Assembly: GCA_038380435.1 (NCBI GenBank)
Contig: JAWZYU010000009.1
Coordinates: 66,493,901-66,557,900 of the forward strand
Source of the DNA: Ryuthela nishihirai
Taxonomy: Eukaryota; Arthropoda; Arachnida; Araneae; Heptathelidae
Direction: 5' to 3'
Length of the DNA stretch: 64,000 bases
Below are positions 45,724 through 57,660 of the stretch, piece by piece (within the stretch, counting starts at the first letter, position 1; the number at the start of each line of letters is the position of its first letter). The position numbers and the translations under genes were made by a program. The notes beneath the pieces are model-generated. The model saw nothing but the letters and a program-made list of their open reading frames with translations, was not told where the DNA came from and did not search any database.

Positions 45724-46134
45724 ACCACCGTTCCTACGCTTTTTTTTTATGTACCGCCGCTCCTATGCTTTCTTTTATGTACCACCGCTCCTACGCTTTC
45801 TTTTATGTACCGCCGCTCCTATGCTTTCTTTTATGTATCACCACTCCTATGCTTTCTTTTATGTACAGTCGCTCAAAAAAGTATCCGAACACTATGGTTG
45901 ATTACAGAATTCAGAAAAAATATCTGGCAACGATTTTTTTAGAAATTAGTGATATGGCAAACTTCGTGTCACGTGACACGAAGGTTGCCAGATCACTAAT
46001 TTCTAAAAAAATCGTTGCCAGATATTTTTTCTGAATTCTGTAATCAACCATAGTGTTCGGATACTTTTTTGAGCGACTGTACCACCGCTCCTATACTTTC
46101 TTTTATGTACCACCGCTCCTATGCTTTCTTTTAC
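45724..46134. repeat. 28-bp tandem array, split by a MITE
   Basis: The unit 'ctcctatgctttcttttatg' plus 'taccaccg' repeats about five times at 45724-45865 and about twice more at 46081-46134. A period of 28 (not a multiple of 3) and the absence of plus-strand stops keep all three plus frames open (ORFs 45626-45901, 45652-45942, 45765-46034); these are by-products. Confidence 0.85.
45866..46079. mobile_element. Palindromic MITE, copy 3, 214 bp, essentially perfect
   Basis: Two arms of 107 bp meet at 45972/45973 in cacgtg and pair along almost their whole length. Termini CAGTCGCTC and GAGCGACTG. TA at 45864-45865 and 46080-46081. The target is the 'tgtaccaccgctcc' part of the surrounding 28-bp repeat, so neighbouring units show the empty site. 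The best copy of the family, probably the youngest. Confidence 0.95.
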
Positions 46135-46153
46135 TATAAGGATTCTGATGTAG

Positions 46154-46710
46154 GTAAAAAACGCACTTTTAATTCACATACAACATAACAATCACATTCA
46201 ATTACAATGGATACCTTCACATATCAATCTTAAAGAAAATGACATGGTGGATTCCCTGGCGAAACAAGCAAAAGACCTAGACACCTTAATTTCACCCCCT
46301 TACTTTTTACATTTACATAAAAAATGAAATAAATTACAAACACAGATTCAATATTTCACAAAAGTGACTAAATATATGGACTATGGCTTGAAAAAAAAAG
46401 GAAATTAATATTATTTTGAGAATTAAAGTTAACTTAGCTCTGATAAACACTACTTTGTTCAAAATGAAAAAAATAAATTCTCCAAATTGTACTTTCTGCA
46501 ATGAACCCCAAACATTGAAACATATAATTTTTAACTGCAGAGAATTTCATACTCAAAGGCAAAATTATTACCAAAAATTGCAAAAATACAATGTAACTCA
46601 ATTTAATTTCACTACCATCTTAGAACCATCGAAAAATTCCCAAAAAGCGAAATTCCATAAACTACTGATTTCTTACTTGAGAGATATTGAACTATTTGAT
46701 AAATTATAAA
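46154..46710 (+). pseudogene. LINE C-terminal relic: RNase H end plus zinc knuckle
   Basis: The first frame (46154-46327) reads QLQWIPSHINLKENDMVDSL then AKQA, the C-terminal part of the RNase H domain found in I-, R1- and some Jockey-type LINEs; a stop follows. After a frameshift in an A-run (about 46392-46400), the frame at 46416-46709 contains CTFCNEPQTLKHIIFNC, a C-x2-C-x8-H-x4-C zinc knuckle typical of these proteins' C-termini. An A-rich region follows to about 46800. The upstream part of the element is missing: it begins right after the 28-bp array. Confidence 0.7.
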
Positions 46711-47245
46711 AAAATAAATGGGGAAAAAAAGAGTGAGAAAAGAGAGAAAAGAAAAGGAAAACAAAATAATAATAATAATGAAAAAAAAATATATATAAAG
46801 AGAAGAAAAAAGTATTAAAATAAAAATTAATAATTTTCACTTATTCTTTATGGCTAAATGAGTCTGTGATCAGACGATTGTCTTGACCACAGGAGTATTC
46901 ATTAGGGGAGACGTATCAAGCAAGCACTTTTAATTTCTTTTCAAAATTTTGTCTAAAACTTTTAATTTGTCCTTAAAAATATTTGTTTACGAAATTTTTT
47001 AATGACATTGCTTTCTGACTCTTTGATTAATTTCTTTTTATGAATTCAGTAAAAAGGCAATAGCATAAATATATTGAAAAAGGTTTTCTAATAATGATAA
47101 TGATATTTGACATTTAGCAGCCATATTTTAATTAAATGAAGGCTTAACGTAGAAAATAAATATAAATAAGACGGGAATTTTTGTGTGATAATAATGTTAA
47201 TAATACATGACTATAACTAAAATCACAGTGAGAGCGCACCAAACA
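46711..47245. other. AT-rich tail and spacer
   Basis: A-rich sequence that may be the 3' end of the LINE relic, then unrecognised DNA. Confidence 0.35.
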
Positions 47246-47525
47246 GTCGAGCACCACTTACAGCAAGAAATCCATTCTCACTTGCGACGTCATACGTTTA
47301 AGTCGAGCACTACGTACAGCAAGAAATCCATTCTCACTTGCGACGTCATACGTTTAAGTCGAGCACCACTTACAGCAAGAAATCCATTCTCACTTGCGAC
47401 GTCATACGTTTAAGTCGAGCACCACTTACAGCAAGAAATCCATTCTCACTTGCGACGTCATACGTTTAAGTCGAGCACCACTTACAGCAAGAAATCCATT
47501 CTCACTTGCGACGTCATACGTTTAA
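47246..47525. repeat. Five tandem copies of a 56-bp unit
   Basis: Copies start 'gtcgagcaccacttacagc' at 47246, 47302, 47358, 47414 and 47470 and end 'gcgacgtcatacgtttaa' at 47525. They are almost identical, differing mainly in the second copy ('ctacgtacagc'). Each unit has one GACGTCA, a core resembling CREB/ATF sites. The plus ORF at 47207-47413 is a by-product. Confidence 0.9.
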
Positions 47526-47644
47526 TACAATATTAGGTGAATGTCCAATTACTAGTCACTTTTGAAGACACAAAACACTTTACCTGTATTTGTTGGTGAT
47601 GTGATGCAGCAGCAGTCATTCAGATGATTATAGTGTTCTAATCA

Positions 47645-47930
47645 TCTTGTTCTGAATGCTTCCATGTAAAGTAATACTTACCTTGTTATGAATGCTTCAG
47701 TGCAAAGTATTACTTACCTTTATGAATGCTTTCATGTAAAATATTACTTAATTTGTTACGAATGCTTCAATGCAGAATATTTACTCTGCATTGAATTGGA
47801 TACTTCAATTCCATATATTTTCTACCCTGTTTTGAATATTTGAATGCAAAATAATTAATATTTACTTTGGTATGAATGCTTCAATGCAATATATTACTTA
47901 CGTTGTAATGAATCTTTAACTGGATATTGG
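47645..47930. repeat. Degenerate tandem repeat, about 40-50 bp unit
   Basis: Repeated blocks 'tgaatgcttc.atg.aaa' plus 'tattacttacctt' occur six or seven times with decay, some altered by a small inversion near 47775-47800. Confidence 0.65.
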
Positions 47931-49423
47931 ATAAATATATCAAAACCACGAGTAATTTGTTTTTTTCGCCTTGCAAAAAAAGTATCATATTTATTTAAGC
48001 TCGCCTTTATCAAATATTTATCGGAAAGGTTTTCCTGTATTTTATGTAAGAATTTACTACTCAGGATAAAAACTGTGGTCTATAAAATTTAGTAGGTTAT
48101 CCATCCAATTGATGATTACTATTCTGCATTTTCGAATATGTCTCAGTTTTTTTGGGGGGATTAGCAGTGAAAAAAAGGTCTTATTAGGAAAGAAGGAAAT
48201 CCATACACAAAAAAGGTCTTATTAATGTGCGGTCTAAACATTAAAAAATCAAAAAAGAACAGATTTGGAATGTTTACATCATTTTCCCAAATCAAAATCC
48301 CTAATGCGAGAAGGAATACTTTTTTTGGCGTCTATTTTTCTTCATTCTCTCTGTATTCCTTTGAAATTAAATTGATTTGAGTCCCATTGGTACTTTTGTC
48401 CTTTAAAATCATCTACTTCAAGTGCATATATATTTGGTTAAATTCTCTCTTCTGAAAATACGATTACTGCTCTCAAAGAATCACGGCGTTTCTACCACTG
48501 TCATTAAGGCAGTCATTTTCAGAAAGCCAAGTGGTCACGTTTTGGAGTTGAAAGCCACCAAATATGTAGACACTACAAAGTGAAAGAAGAAACATTTAAA
48601 ATATTATTTTTCTTCGTTTCCAACAGTCAGAAATCTCCCTCATATTGTTTCCAAACGGTAATTTATTAGGATATTGCACATTTATTTAACATACTCGTGT
48701 AGTATATACTGTATAATATTTGTGTCCGAATTATGCAATTCAAGAAACAATTTTGTAGAAAAAGTATTTTTAAGAAATATTTGTAACGGAGGTAACGTAA
48801 TAGGTAAATTTGAAAGGCTTTTTCAGTTGGTCTTGATATATTTCGGTACTTGTAATTGTATGCACTCTGCAGATTGTTCTCCATGTTGACAACGGAAATA
48901 TGTAATAAAAAAAAATCCATGTTTTTCGTTATTTAAAGATTACAATTGCATAGAATGCTCAGATTTAATTTGGAAGTGTTTCGGGCCAAAATATTCCATA
49001 AATTAGCATATTTGCTCCATATCATTGAAATTCAAAAGGAGTTCCTTTTCTTTCAAGTGCATACTTATTTACAGAAAGACAAATCGAAACGGCGACTAAC
49101 ATAGAATCAATGATAAAGTTATATAGACGGTAGAAGATACTTTAGAACATATGTTTGTATTGCTTTCAGTTCAAAATTATACGGATAGAACTGATCAACA
49201 AAGTATTCGTCATCTACAATCTGAAAAGTAGACATTCTGTTTCGAAATATTTTGTGAAATTCAAATACAAAATTATTGTCATCGCTATATGAATAGATAA
49301 TGAAAGGTTGTTTTAAATAATATAGGTAAAATATTTTTGAATCGTACATGTTTCTTATTTTTGGACAGAACTTTCGAAGAGTTTTACCCGTGTGTATGCA
49401 TGTGTGAACGATTTTCAGATATA
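47931..49423. other. Intergenic, nothing recognised
   Basis: AT-rich, with overlapping short ORFs on both strands at 48666-48920 that lack motifs. Confidence 0.35.
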
Positions 49424-49580
49424 TAAAAAAATAAATACTCTCTCAAGAGCTTGCCATAGAGGTCTGACAAGAGCCTGTCTTTTTATATAACATAGTAAAA
49501 GGTATGTGGGGATGGCTGGACCCCAGCAGAAAAACAACACAAACATCCATGAATTGAATCCAGGTCCTTTTAATCAGTAG
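49424..49580 (-). mobile_element. SINE family 1, copy lacking most of the head
   Basis: Reversed family 1: AT-rich tail, 'aagagcttgccatagagg', 'cagcagaaaaacaacac', and 'aatccaggtcc' of the B-box region. The A box is gone. Confidence 0.65.
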
Positions 49581-51233
49581 ACATCCTTCAGACATCTACA
49601 TTCAGAAATCTATCGATTGCTCTCAATATACATATTTCAGGAAAACGTTTATTCGTTTATCTGAGATGTGCCAGATTGCGAGGTACACTGTTAGGCCAAC
49701 GTTTCAGGAGAAATCAGCTTGGTTTCGTCATTCACAACACAATTAGATCTTTACCTACGCACAAATAGAAATTCATCATATTATTACTACTTACTGCTCG
49801 GAAAGAAAATAAGCTGTTACTTATTTCATGGCTATTACTTACTATATTATTATATTAGTTAAAAGCTATGGCTGCTGTCTGCGACTAAGAGTGTTAATAT
49901 GCAATGTTTAAGCTATATTTTCTAATTAATCTATCCACTTCAAAATTTTCGAGTGGTACCATATACATTTTTTATCATTTTATGCTGGAAGAAGACGATG
50001 AGAGAATCGTGGAAGATGATAAATGGATTGCGGTATAAGAATCCAACGGTATTTGAAGGGGAATCATCGGTTTGCTTGGCAGCTCTTCAAAAGGGAACAA
50101 TTAGCGAGACATTAATGCCTTAGCGTTGCACCAAACTATGTGATCCTCTACATTATTCCTCTTCTGAGGTTCTGAGGAAGAGTCATCGACCGTGATGAAT
50201 TCGAGGGAAGAGAGAGTAAGAAATAAATTATTATTATTATTTACTATAATAAGACAATTTATTGATGGAAAGGGATGAACTACAGCTCATTTGAATAATC
50301 ACTGCTCTTCTTTGATTATTCCTATGATAGGAATCAACAACTAAGTTCCATGTAAAAGCATCCAAACTTCATGAGGAATAATTTTAATTGGATTGCAGTT
50401 AGTAGTAGAGGGAGTGAATTAACATAACTAAGCTGTGCATGACATCCCTTTTCCGTATTAGCGTTTACATATATTTTTTTGAATAAGAAACTGGTAAAAA
50501 CTACTAGCTAATGAAAATAAACAACACTTACCTATCAGTGGTTTTGAAATCCAAGAATATGCAAAGAATAGAGAAACAAATTAATTTGATATTATTTTTC
50601 ATTTATGATTGAACGTTATTATTTTAAATTAGGTTTATAGTTAATAAATCATTTTATTGAAAAATTTAAAAGAGGTAAGAGTGTTTATTTTAATGTACTA
50701 CAGATAAACATCAATTCATACTCCTAGGCACTGAATATGACGCTCTTTGATATTGTCAGAAAGTTATAGATGTCGACAACATATGTAGGTAGTATCAATA
50801 GTGTCAAAAAGAAACTTATTTCTAAGAAAAGACTCCAAACTGATTCACACTTTAAAATATTTTTCGTATCTCGAAATTACCTTATTTTCTTCTTTTACTC
50901 ATCAAGAAATCAAAGGAAAAAGTGAGCAATTTTTTAAAAAAAATGAGTCGTTAGTTCGCTTTTAAAAATGGATGAATGTTTTCACTTTTGTCTCTATCTC
51001 TTTCAGAGATGAATGAAAAATTCGTTTTGGGACATTACAAGGATTCATATTACCGAATATCCTAATAGTTTTAATATACACAGTTAAAGAGCACTAAATT
51101 TGGAAGATGTAGAAATATTAATTATTATGATAGAAGGATTATTTATGCCAGAGATTTGAAAAGTTGATGGTAGAATGTGATGGGAAAAGGATTTATATTG
51201 ACAGGAAAGATCCTTCTTTTACTCCCAGATTGG
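49581..51233. other. Intergenic, nothing recognised
   Basis: AT-rich sequence without repeats or conserved frames. Confidence 0.35.
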
Positions 51234-51597
51234 CGAAGGTGGTTCAGTGAATATTGCGACAGGCTAGTAATCTGCAGTTCCCAGGTTCGAGTCCCAACTG
51301 TGGCAGTTCTGAGATTTATCTCCGCTGACCCTCACTCTGCCCTTGGTGAAAAAGGAGACACCAATGAGCGTGTAAAATCCGCCGTCCATCGTATGGGATG
51401 CTAAGCAGTGGACCGTGTATAGCATATCTCAGCCATAACCTGTGCATATTAAAGAAAACACTGGATGGCCTTGACTGGAGGTGTCCATCTGCCTCGTAAT
51501 AGCAGTCCAGTGAATACCCTTGATTCCTTCAGATCTAGCCATTTAACCCAGTGTGTTCAAAAAAGCATCGCTCACAGTCAAAGCTAAACAACTCGAT
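51234..51597 (+). mobile_element. SINE family 2, old near-full-length copy
   Basis: Head with B box 'ggttcgagtcccaactg', then 'gagatttatctccgctg', 'gatgctaagcagtgg', 'cactggatggccttgac', 'tgttcaaaaaagcatcgctc'. Tail degraded. Confidence 0.75.
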
Positions 51598-51956
51598 CTT
51601 ACTTCCAAGAGATTGGGAAAAAGGTTTAAAACCCTTTTAGTTTTAGAAGATAATAGAAAAAATCTTTTTGTGTTTGAAAGGTACTAATAAAACAAAACTA
51701 CTTGCATTTTCTAAAATATACATTAATTCTAATTATAATAAGAGAATAATTCTAATTATAATAAATATTATAATTAGCTTATAATAAAACTTATAATAAT
51801 AAGCTTATAATAAAGCTTATAATAAGAGCTTTATAATAAATTATAATAAGAGAATACTATTTCAGGAAAATGACCCATTTAATTCTCTTTGAAAATAGCC
51901 ATTATATATATTTGCCAGAGCCAAAATATATTATTCTAGTTTAAATTCTAAATAAT
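51598..51956. repeat. AT-rich spacer with (TTATAATAAG)-like repeats
   Basis: Simple-sequence DNA at about 51725-51860 built on 'ttataataag' and 'ttctaattataataa'. No gene. Confidence 0.55.
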
Positions 51957-52150
51957 GCCATTTTTTTTGGTGCAAACTGGAACTAAACAGCCAAATCAGA
52001 AGTTAACTTCCCGGTTAAGAATAATAGATTTGGAGAGGAGGTCCATTGGACCAGCAGTTAAGGGCAGAATATATTCTCCAGTCAGGTTCTTATGTAGTTT
52101 ATCTCTAACAGGTATGGCCCTCCTTGGATGGAACCCACTTTAAATGTCTC
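51957..52150 (-). mobile_element. SINE family 2, very degenerate copy
   Basis: Collinear remnants of the reversed 3' half: 'cattttttttggtgcaaac', 'aaacagccaaatcag', 'attggaccagcagttaaggg', 'caggtatggccctcc'. The overlapping 62-codon ORF is not a gene. Confidence 0.45.
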
Positions 52151-52589
52151 ACTTGAGAGATGATGACTTTTGCAAATTGTTGTAATCTGCCTTTCCCCAG
52201 GACTGCGGTGCTCAGCGGCAAAGCCTAATATACAGTTGGCAGTTGAAGACTCTTGATCGTTAGACTTGTCAGTCTAGGACTCTTGGACGTTACAGTGCGT
52301 GAGACTTCGGTTCCATTTCTAATAAGATTGAATATATTTATGAACCAGCTATCAAATTTTCAAAGTCAGGGGTTCAAACTCCGCTTTAATGTGTCATTCA
52401 GTGATTAAGTGTCATCTATTTATTCAACATACTGAAAAAAGTATCGGTTATTGAAATCTTAAAAAAAAAAAGCATTAAAACAATTAATTTAATCAATGTA
52501 ACAGAGACGATTAAAAAAAGTTTTTTTTGTAAATAGATTTATTAAAATAAACGGAAAAGATGGATTTTTCTAATATTGGTCTACTGATT
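52151..52589. other. Intergenic, nothing recognised
   Basis: AT-rich with short A- and T-runs. Confidence 0.35.
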
Positions 52590-53485
52590 TATTGTTGAAT
52601 TTAATCAGCGCCTTTTAAATGCTAATGGGTATAGAAGTACTGAATTCGCTAGTGAGTTGGAACACCCAAGTAAGACAAATAAGCCAAATTCGATGTGTAT
52701 GATATTAGCATCTGAAATTAAAGAAGAGAAAATAATAAGGTTACATAATAATAAATCAAGAGGGTATGATGGTGTAATGTTTTTTTAAAAATTTTAATCT
52801 TATTTGTATCATAAAAGTTTATTTTCAATGTAGTTAATAAACCTTTTTGAAGTAAGAATCGGAAAAAATTGATTTAATAACTTGAAAACAACAATTGTTA
52901 AACCAGTGCATAAAATAATGTAGTAAAAATAACTAACTAGTATAATAATGTCTGTAAATGATAGCTAGGTAGTCACTAGAAGGAGAGCTATACACCAATC
53001 CCATGTGATAATGCAAACAACTGGCCAGGCCTAGCACCTAATGTCCGACCACGCCTTCTCGTGGTGCAGACCGTTAGTACCTTTCAAAAGCGATACTCTC
53101 TTGTGGAAGTGAACGGAAGTGGAGGGCTGCCAGATTAGTTTGGCCTATTGATCTGGACAACTCTGGCAACTTTTCTTTTTTTTCTCCCCTGCTGAGGAGT
53201 GGTCAACCACACAGAGTTCTGGTGCTGACCATATAAATCCACTGGACTGAATTATGGCTCTGAGCTTGATTAGGGTTCCTGAATTTGCTGCACTGGTGGG
53301 CTTCTGTGGAGGAAAAATCTTCGGCTGTGTTTTCTGTTTGTTTGTGGGTTGACCAAGTGAATAGATTCACAGGATATGTTTATCAGCTGGTGGATAATCC
53401 TAAGCAGAAGTCATCGCAGGTACCTGAACTCTTTGCTTCTACTGGCATCGTCAAATTCTACATTGGAGGAAGTCTTCCAGTGTAG

Positions 53486-54398
53486 ATGGCTTCAGCCTTT
53501 AGTAGTGGGGGAACGGGTCTTTGCCCCATGTCTGCGATTAGGGGGCTGTTTGATATTGTCGGTATTCCCTCTCTCAATAAACGTAGTTTCTTTAAACATC
53601 CCGCTAACCATTTTCTCTCCATAGGTAATTGGAATGTGAGGACTCTTCACAGAACTTTTTCTCTTGATGTCCTCACACAAGAATTCCACCATTATAATTT
53701 AGATATTCTCGGCTATGCAAGAGACCAGATGGACAGATAAAGGTCGGATTCTTAAAAATAATCTTAAATTTCTCTTTTCAGGGAGGGACGACAATAAGCA
53801 TCACCAAGGCGTGGGTCTGCTTCTCAGCAGACACGCTAGTGATGCTCTTCTAGGATATGAGTGCATTAATGAAAGGTTTCTTACAGCAAAATTTCAGACA
53901 AGCGTTAAAGACTTGAATGTTATCTGCTGTTATGCCCCCACTGAGGATGCCGATGAGGATGAGAAGGATACGTTTTATAGACAACTTCAGGATATTTTGA
54001 ATTCTGTCAAGAAAGGAGATATTACCCTTGTTCTTGGTGACTTCAATGCCAAAGTTGGTACTGACTATGATCTTTGGGGAGGAGTAATAGCGCCTTTTGG
54101 TATTGGTAGCTGCAATGGCAATGAGCAACGTCTCCTACAGGTAAGTAAACTCAATGGTTTCAGAATAACTAACATTTATTACAAACACCGCAACATACAT
54201 AAATACACATTGGTTTCACCTGATGGGCTGCATAAGAATATGATTGATTATATATCAATTAACAGCAAATGGGTTAGTTCTGTTAGGAATACCAGGTCAT
54301 ATAGCGGAGCTGAAATTGGATCTGACCATTACCTTGTTAAAAGTGTTAAAAAATTTACCTTTAATACTGAAGCTCTGAAAGACCCAGTTTATAACTAA
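53486..54398 (+). pseudogene. RTE-like APE endonuclease, frameshifted (copy 2)
   Basis: The domain that nicks genomic DNA during target-primed reverse transcription. Motifs in order: GNWNVRTL (about 53624), QETRW (53718-53732), CCYAPTED (about 53926), LVLGDFNAKVG (about 54026-54058) and GSDHYLV (about 54318), covering the expected Asn, Glu, Asp/Asn and Ser-Asp-His positions. One extra base near 53715 (compare 'ggcttgcaagag' in copy 1) shifts the frame, and another near 54390 leads to a stop at 54398. Otherwise well preserved, so inactivation is fairly recent. Confidence 0.85.
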
Positions 54399-54399
54399 A

Positions 54400-56467
54400 G
54401 CTTACCATGATAGGTTACTTAGTCATTATGACAATCATGGTTTGTTTACTACTGAAGTTGAGGAAAAATGGGACCATTTTAAACAGGATTTTTTGTAAAC
54501 TAATAGTACTCTTTTAGGGAAAAAGGAGCAGAGGTGGCAGAATTATTAGAGTGATAAGGCACTTGAGCTTGTTTCAGAAAGAAAGAACTGCAGGAATGTC
54601 CTTAATCAATACCCTACTAGTCATAATAGAAAGGATTACAGAGAGCGTAATAAATGTGTATAAGTTCAGTTAGCTGCTGATAAAAATCTTTGGCTTGATG
54701 GCTTGGCTGACAAAGCCGAGGAAGCAGTTAGACAGCACAACAGCAGAGAGCTGTACCAGATAATTAATGTTTTGTGTGGTAGAAAACGGACAAGTATACA
54801 TGGATTGAAGGATAAACAAGGTAAGGTTATAGAAGGTGAGGATTCTGTCATGGCTAGGTGGGCTGAGCATTTCAGTGATGTTCTAAACAATGTGGGTAGT
54901 TCTACTCCCATTGTTTGCGATGATGATAGATGTATTACTGGCTTTAATGTTGATCCTATAACGCAATCTGAAGTTATTTTGGCCGTTTCTAAACTTAAAC
55001 TTCATAAATCCCCTGGAGTAGATGAAATTACTACGGAAATGCTTAGAGCTGGGAATGTTTCGGTTACCACTCGAATGACTGAAATTCTGAATATCTTTTA
55101 TGATAAAGGCATGGTTCCTAAGGATAGTACCAGATCTATTATTATCCCTATTTTCAAAAAAGGTGATCGCAGTTCTTGTGATACCTTTAGGGGTATCAGC
55201 CTACTCTCTGTTCCAGGTAAAGTTCTTTCCATGATTGTGCTTAATAGAATTAAGAATCTGGTTGACAGGCAATTGCGTGATGAACAATGTGGATTCAAAA
55301 GTGGTAGGGGATGTGTGGATCAGATATATTCACTTAAGCAGATTCTTGAGAAATGTTTAGAGTTTCAGAAACCTTTGGTTGCTAGCTTTGTTGATTTCAA
55401 AAAGGCTTTCGACTCTGTTGATCGTCATAATTTGTGGTTGATTGTGATATCATATGGTATACCAGACAAGTTAGTTAACATAATGAAAGCTCTCTATAAT
55501 AACACTGAGTCGTGTGTGAGAGTTGGTAAGGCTTGTAGCAATTGGTTTAGCATTACTTCTGGTGTTCGACAAGGGTGCATTTTGTGTCCTTTTCTCTTTA
55601 GCTTGGTTATTGATTATGTTATGCGAAATTGACTTCAAGGGAAAGATTTTGGCCTTAAATGGGCTGGCTGGAGATACAAAAATTTCTGATTTAGATTATG
55701 CTGATGATTTAGCCATTTTGGCAAAAGATGTTGATGAGATGAACTCTTTCATTCCAGCTGTTGATGAAACTGGTACTAGGGAAGGTTTAGTTATAAACAG
55801 AGAGAAAACTAAAGTGATGAAAATTAGTCAGGCAGGCTGTGATTCAGTTTATTTGAGTGGTTGTAGGCTTGAGCAGGTGTCACAGTTCAATTATCTTGGG
55901 AGCAATGTAACAGATACTGGTGATGTGCGGCATGAGATTAACAGACGAATAGGGATTGCTGCCGGGACTTTTAAGAATCTAGGGAGAGTGTGGAGAAATA
56001 GGCGTATAGACCTAAAGACTAAAATTAGACTGTATAATAGTTTGGTTCTTTCTGAAGTTAGTTATGGTAGTGAAACGTGGACACTTTGTAAACAAGATAA
56101 CAGAAAACTAGATGGTTGTGATTCTAAATGCTTACGCAGTATCTTAGGTATTAGGTGGTTCAACTTTGTAACTAATGATGAGGTTAGGCAAAGGAGTTTG
56201 CAACCTCCTTTAAGCAGCATATTGTGCAGAGAGAGACTCCGCTGGTTTGGCCATGTTGCCCATATGCGTAATTATAGATTGGCGAATAGGGTTATGAACA
56301 GTGTGCCTAAAGGCCTCAGAAAGAGGGGGAGACCTAGGATGCGGTGGGCAGACAATGTCAAACAGGACCTTGTTAGAATTGGTGTGCAGTGACCAGATGC
56401 AGCAGATGTAGCCCAGGACAGACTTGCTTGGAGAACTAAATTGCACGGTCTGGTTGGACCTCCGTAG
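54400..56467 (+). pseudogene. RTE-like linker, reverse transcriptase and C-terminal domain, broken (copy 2)
   Basis: Open from 54703 to 55632 and again, in another frame, from 55523 to 56392. Order: ADKAEEAVRQHN, SPGVDEITTEML, IIIPIFKKGDRSSCD, RGISLLSVPGKV, CGFKSGRGCVDQIYSL, FVDFKKAFDSVD (55387-55422), GVRQGCILCPFLFSLVIDY, then YADD (55697-55708) with both catalytic Asp residues kept, VSQFNYLGSNVTD, SETWTL, CLRSILGIRWF, GRPRMRW. Damage: stops at about 54495 and 55632, a frameshift between about 55632 and 55680, and a premature TGA at 56390-56392 where copy 1 has TGG. It would reverse-transcribe the element's RNA if intact. Confidence 0.85.
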
Positions 56468-57660
56468 CCCATGGCTGCTTGAGGATGATGATGATGATGA
56501 TGAAAGATAACTTTAGTAAATAAGATCAGTTTTATTGAAGTTTTCTAAATTAAATCAGAAGATAATGAGAAACAGTTTTGTAAATTATCTGCATACTAGA
56601 AAATATGATTTTATTTCCCAAAAAGTACTGAAGAGGCAATTGTGGTTTTGATTAAATCCATTTCTTAAGAGTGAATAGGAGTTAAAACCAAAAATAAAAC
56701 TTTCTCTAATTTCCTAAATATATCGTAAGTATTCGACAGTGCTTACTACGATACACTATTAAAGTAGTTATATTTTCTGAGAATTAGAGGTACGATACGA
56801 GGATGTTTTCAATCCTATTTAAAGAATTGATACCAAAATAAAAACTACATAGAATGTGACAACAATAATTATCAATGGTGTTCCTTAAGATACAGTAATT
56901 GGTCCCTGTATTGTTTCTGATTCCTATCACTGACTTCTTAAATTTACAGTTGAGTATAGAATGATTGGATTTGCTGATGATACTAGATCTGCTTAAGGAT
57001 GCGATAAGGAAGGAAATTGATTTGCTGTGTTGAATTTAGCTCTAGATATTGTTTAGGAATTGGGTGCAATGTAAGAGATTCTATTTGAATGGTAGAGGGG
57101 GGAATACAAATACATCTATTCTTTTCATTAAATGCAAAATTATAATTTTAACCATAATTGATTAAATTTATGATATACAGTAGTATGTATGACCAAAAAA
57201 TGCAGATGCTATTGCCATACATTAAGTATAATGCATTAAGGAAGTTGGGACGTTTAATTATTTGAGAGTGATTAGAGATGATGATTTGAAATGGAAAGGG
57301 GATATTAAAATAGTTGCTAAAATTAAGGGTTTATTTTCATAAGATTTTATGAACGAAACTATTGATTTGCTAAATTACTATGCTATTAATTTTTTTGTTG
57401 GATTCAATCAAATTTGCAGACTGCATTGCTGTAAAGTAGAGATAAAAATTCAAAAGAAATTTTTAAGCTTTTTAGATTTTACAGGAACTATGTGCTAAAT
57501 TACGATACATCAAACTTTTATGGTAATAAGAGTTTTATTTATATGCAAAGAAACAAATGTTGATATTTATGATTAAATATTAGGAAAGGTTAAACTTAAA
57601 AGTTTATAAAACTTAAGAAAAAAATGGAAATTTTTATAAATACTATTTCAATTTATCATT

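Larger units (their letters stand above)
53000..56503 (+). mobile_element. RTE-like LINE, copy 2, longest copy
   Basis: A single-ORF-type non-LTR retrotransposon of about 3.5 kb: APE endonuclease (53486-54398), linker (54400-54960), RT and C-terminal domain (54960-56467), with the natural stop TAG at 56465-56467 only about 20 bases before a (GAT)n tail (to 56503). The compact layout, missing RNase H, very short 3' end and trinucleotide tail fit the RTE clade; the clade call is inferred. The 5' end is approximate and no target duplication was found. It interrupts an older LINE. Confidence 0.8.
52590..57660 (+). pseudogene. Old FADD-type LINE reverse transcriptase, split by LINE copy 2
   Basis: Left part (52590-52985): IIRLHNNKSRGYDGVM (fingers motif) and TTIVKPVHK. 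Right part (about 56510-57660): STEEAIVVLIKSIS at about 56625, NGVP and VIGP at about 56878-56910, FADD at 56970-56981, and FNYLRVIRDDDLKWKGDI at about 57255-57305. In a Jockey/CR1-type RT these blocks follow each other in exactly this order, so one element is interrupted by the RTE-like copy 2. Many stops and frameshifts; the catalytic FADD itself survives. Confidence 0.65.

Noticed and set aside
45626..46034. Three plus-strand ORFs of 89-96 codons
   Set aside because: Same effect from a 28-bp stop-free repeat; two of them run on into the palindromic MITE.
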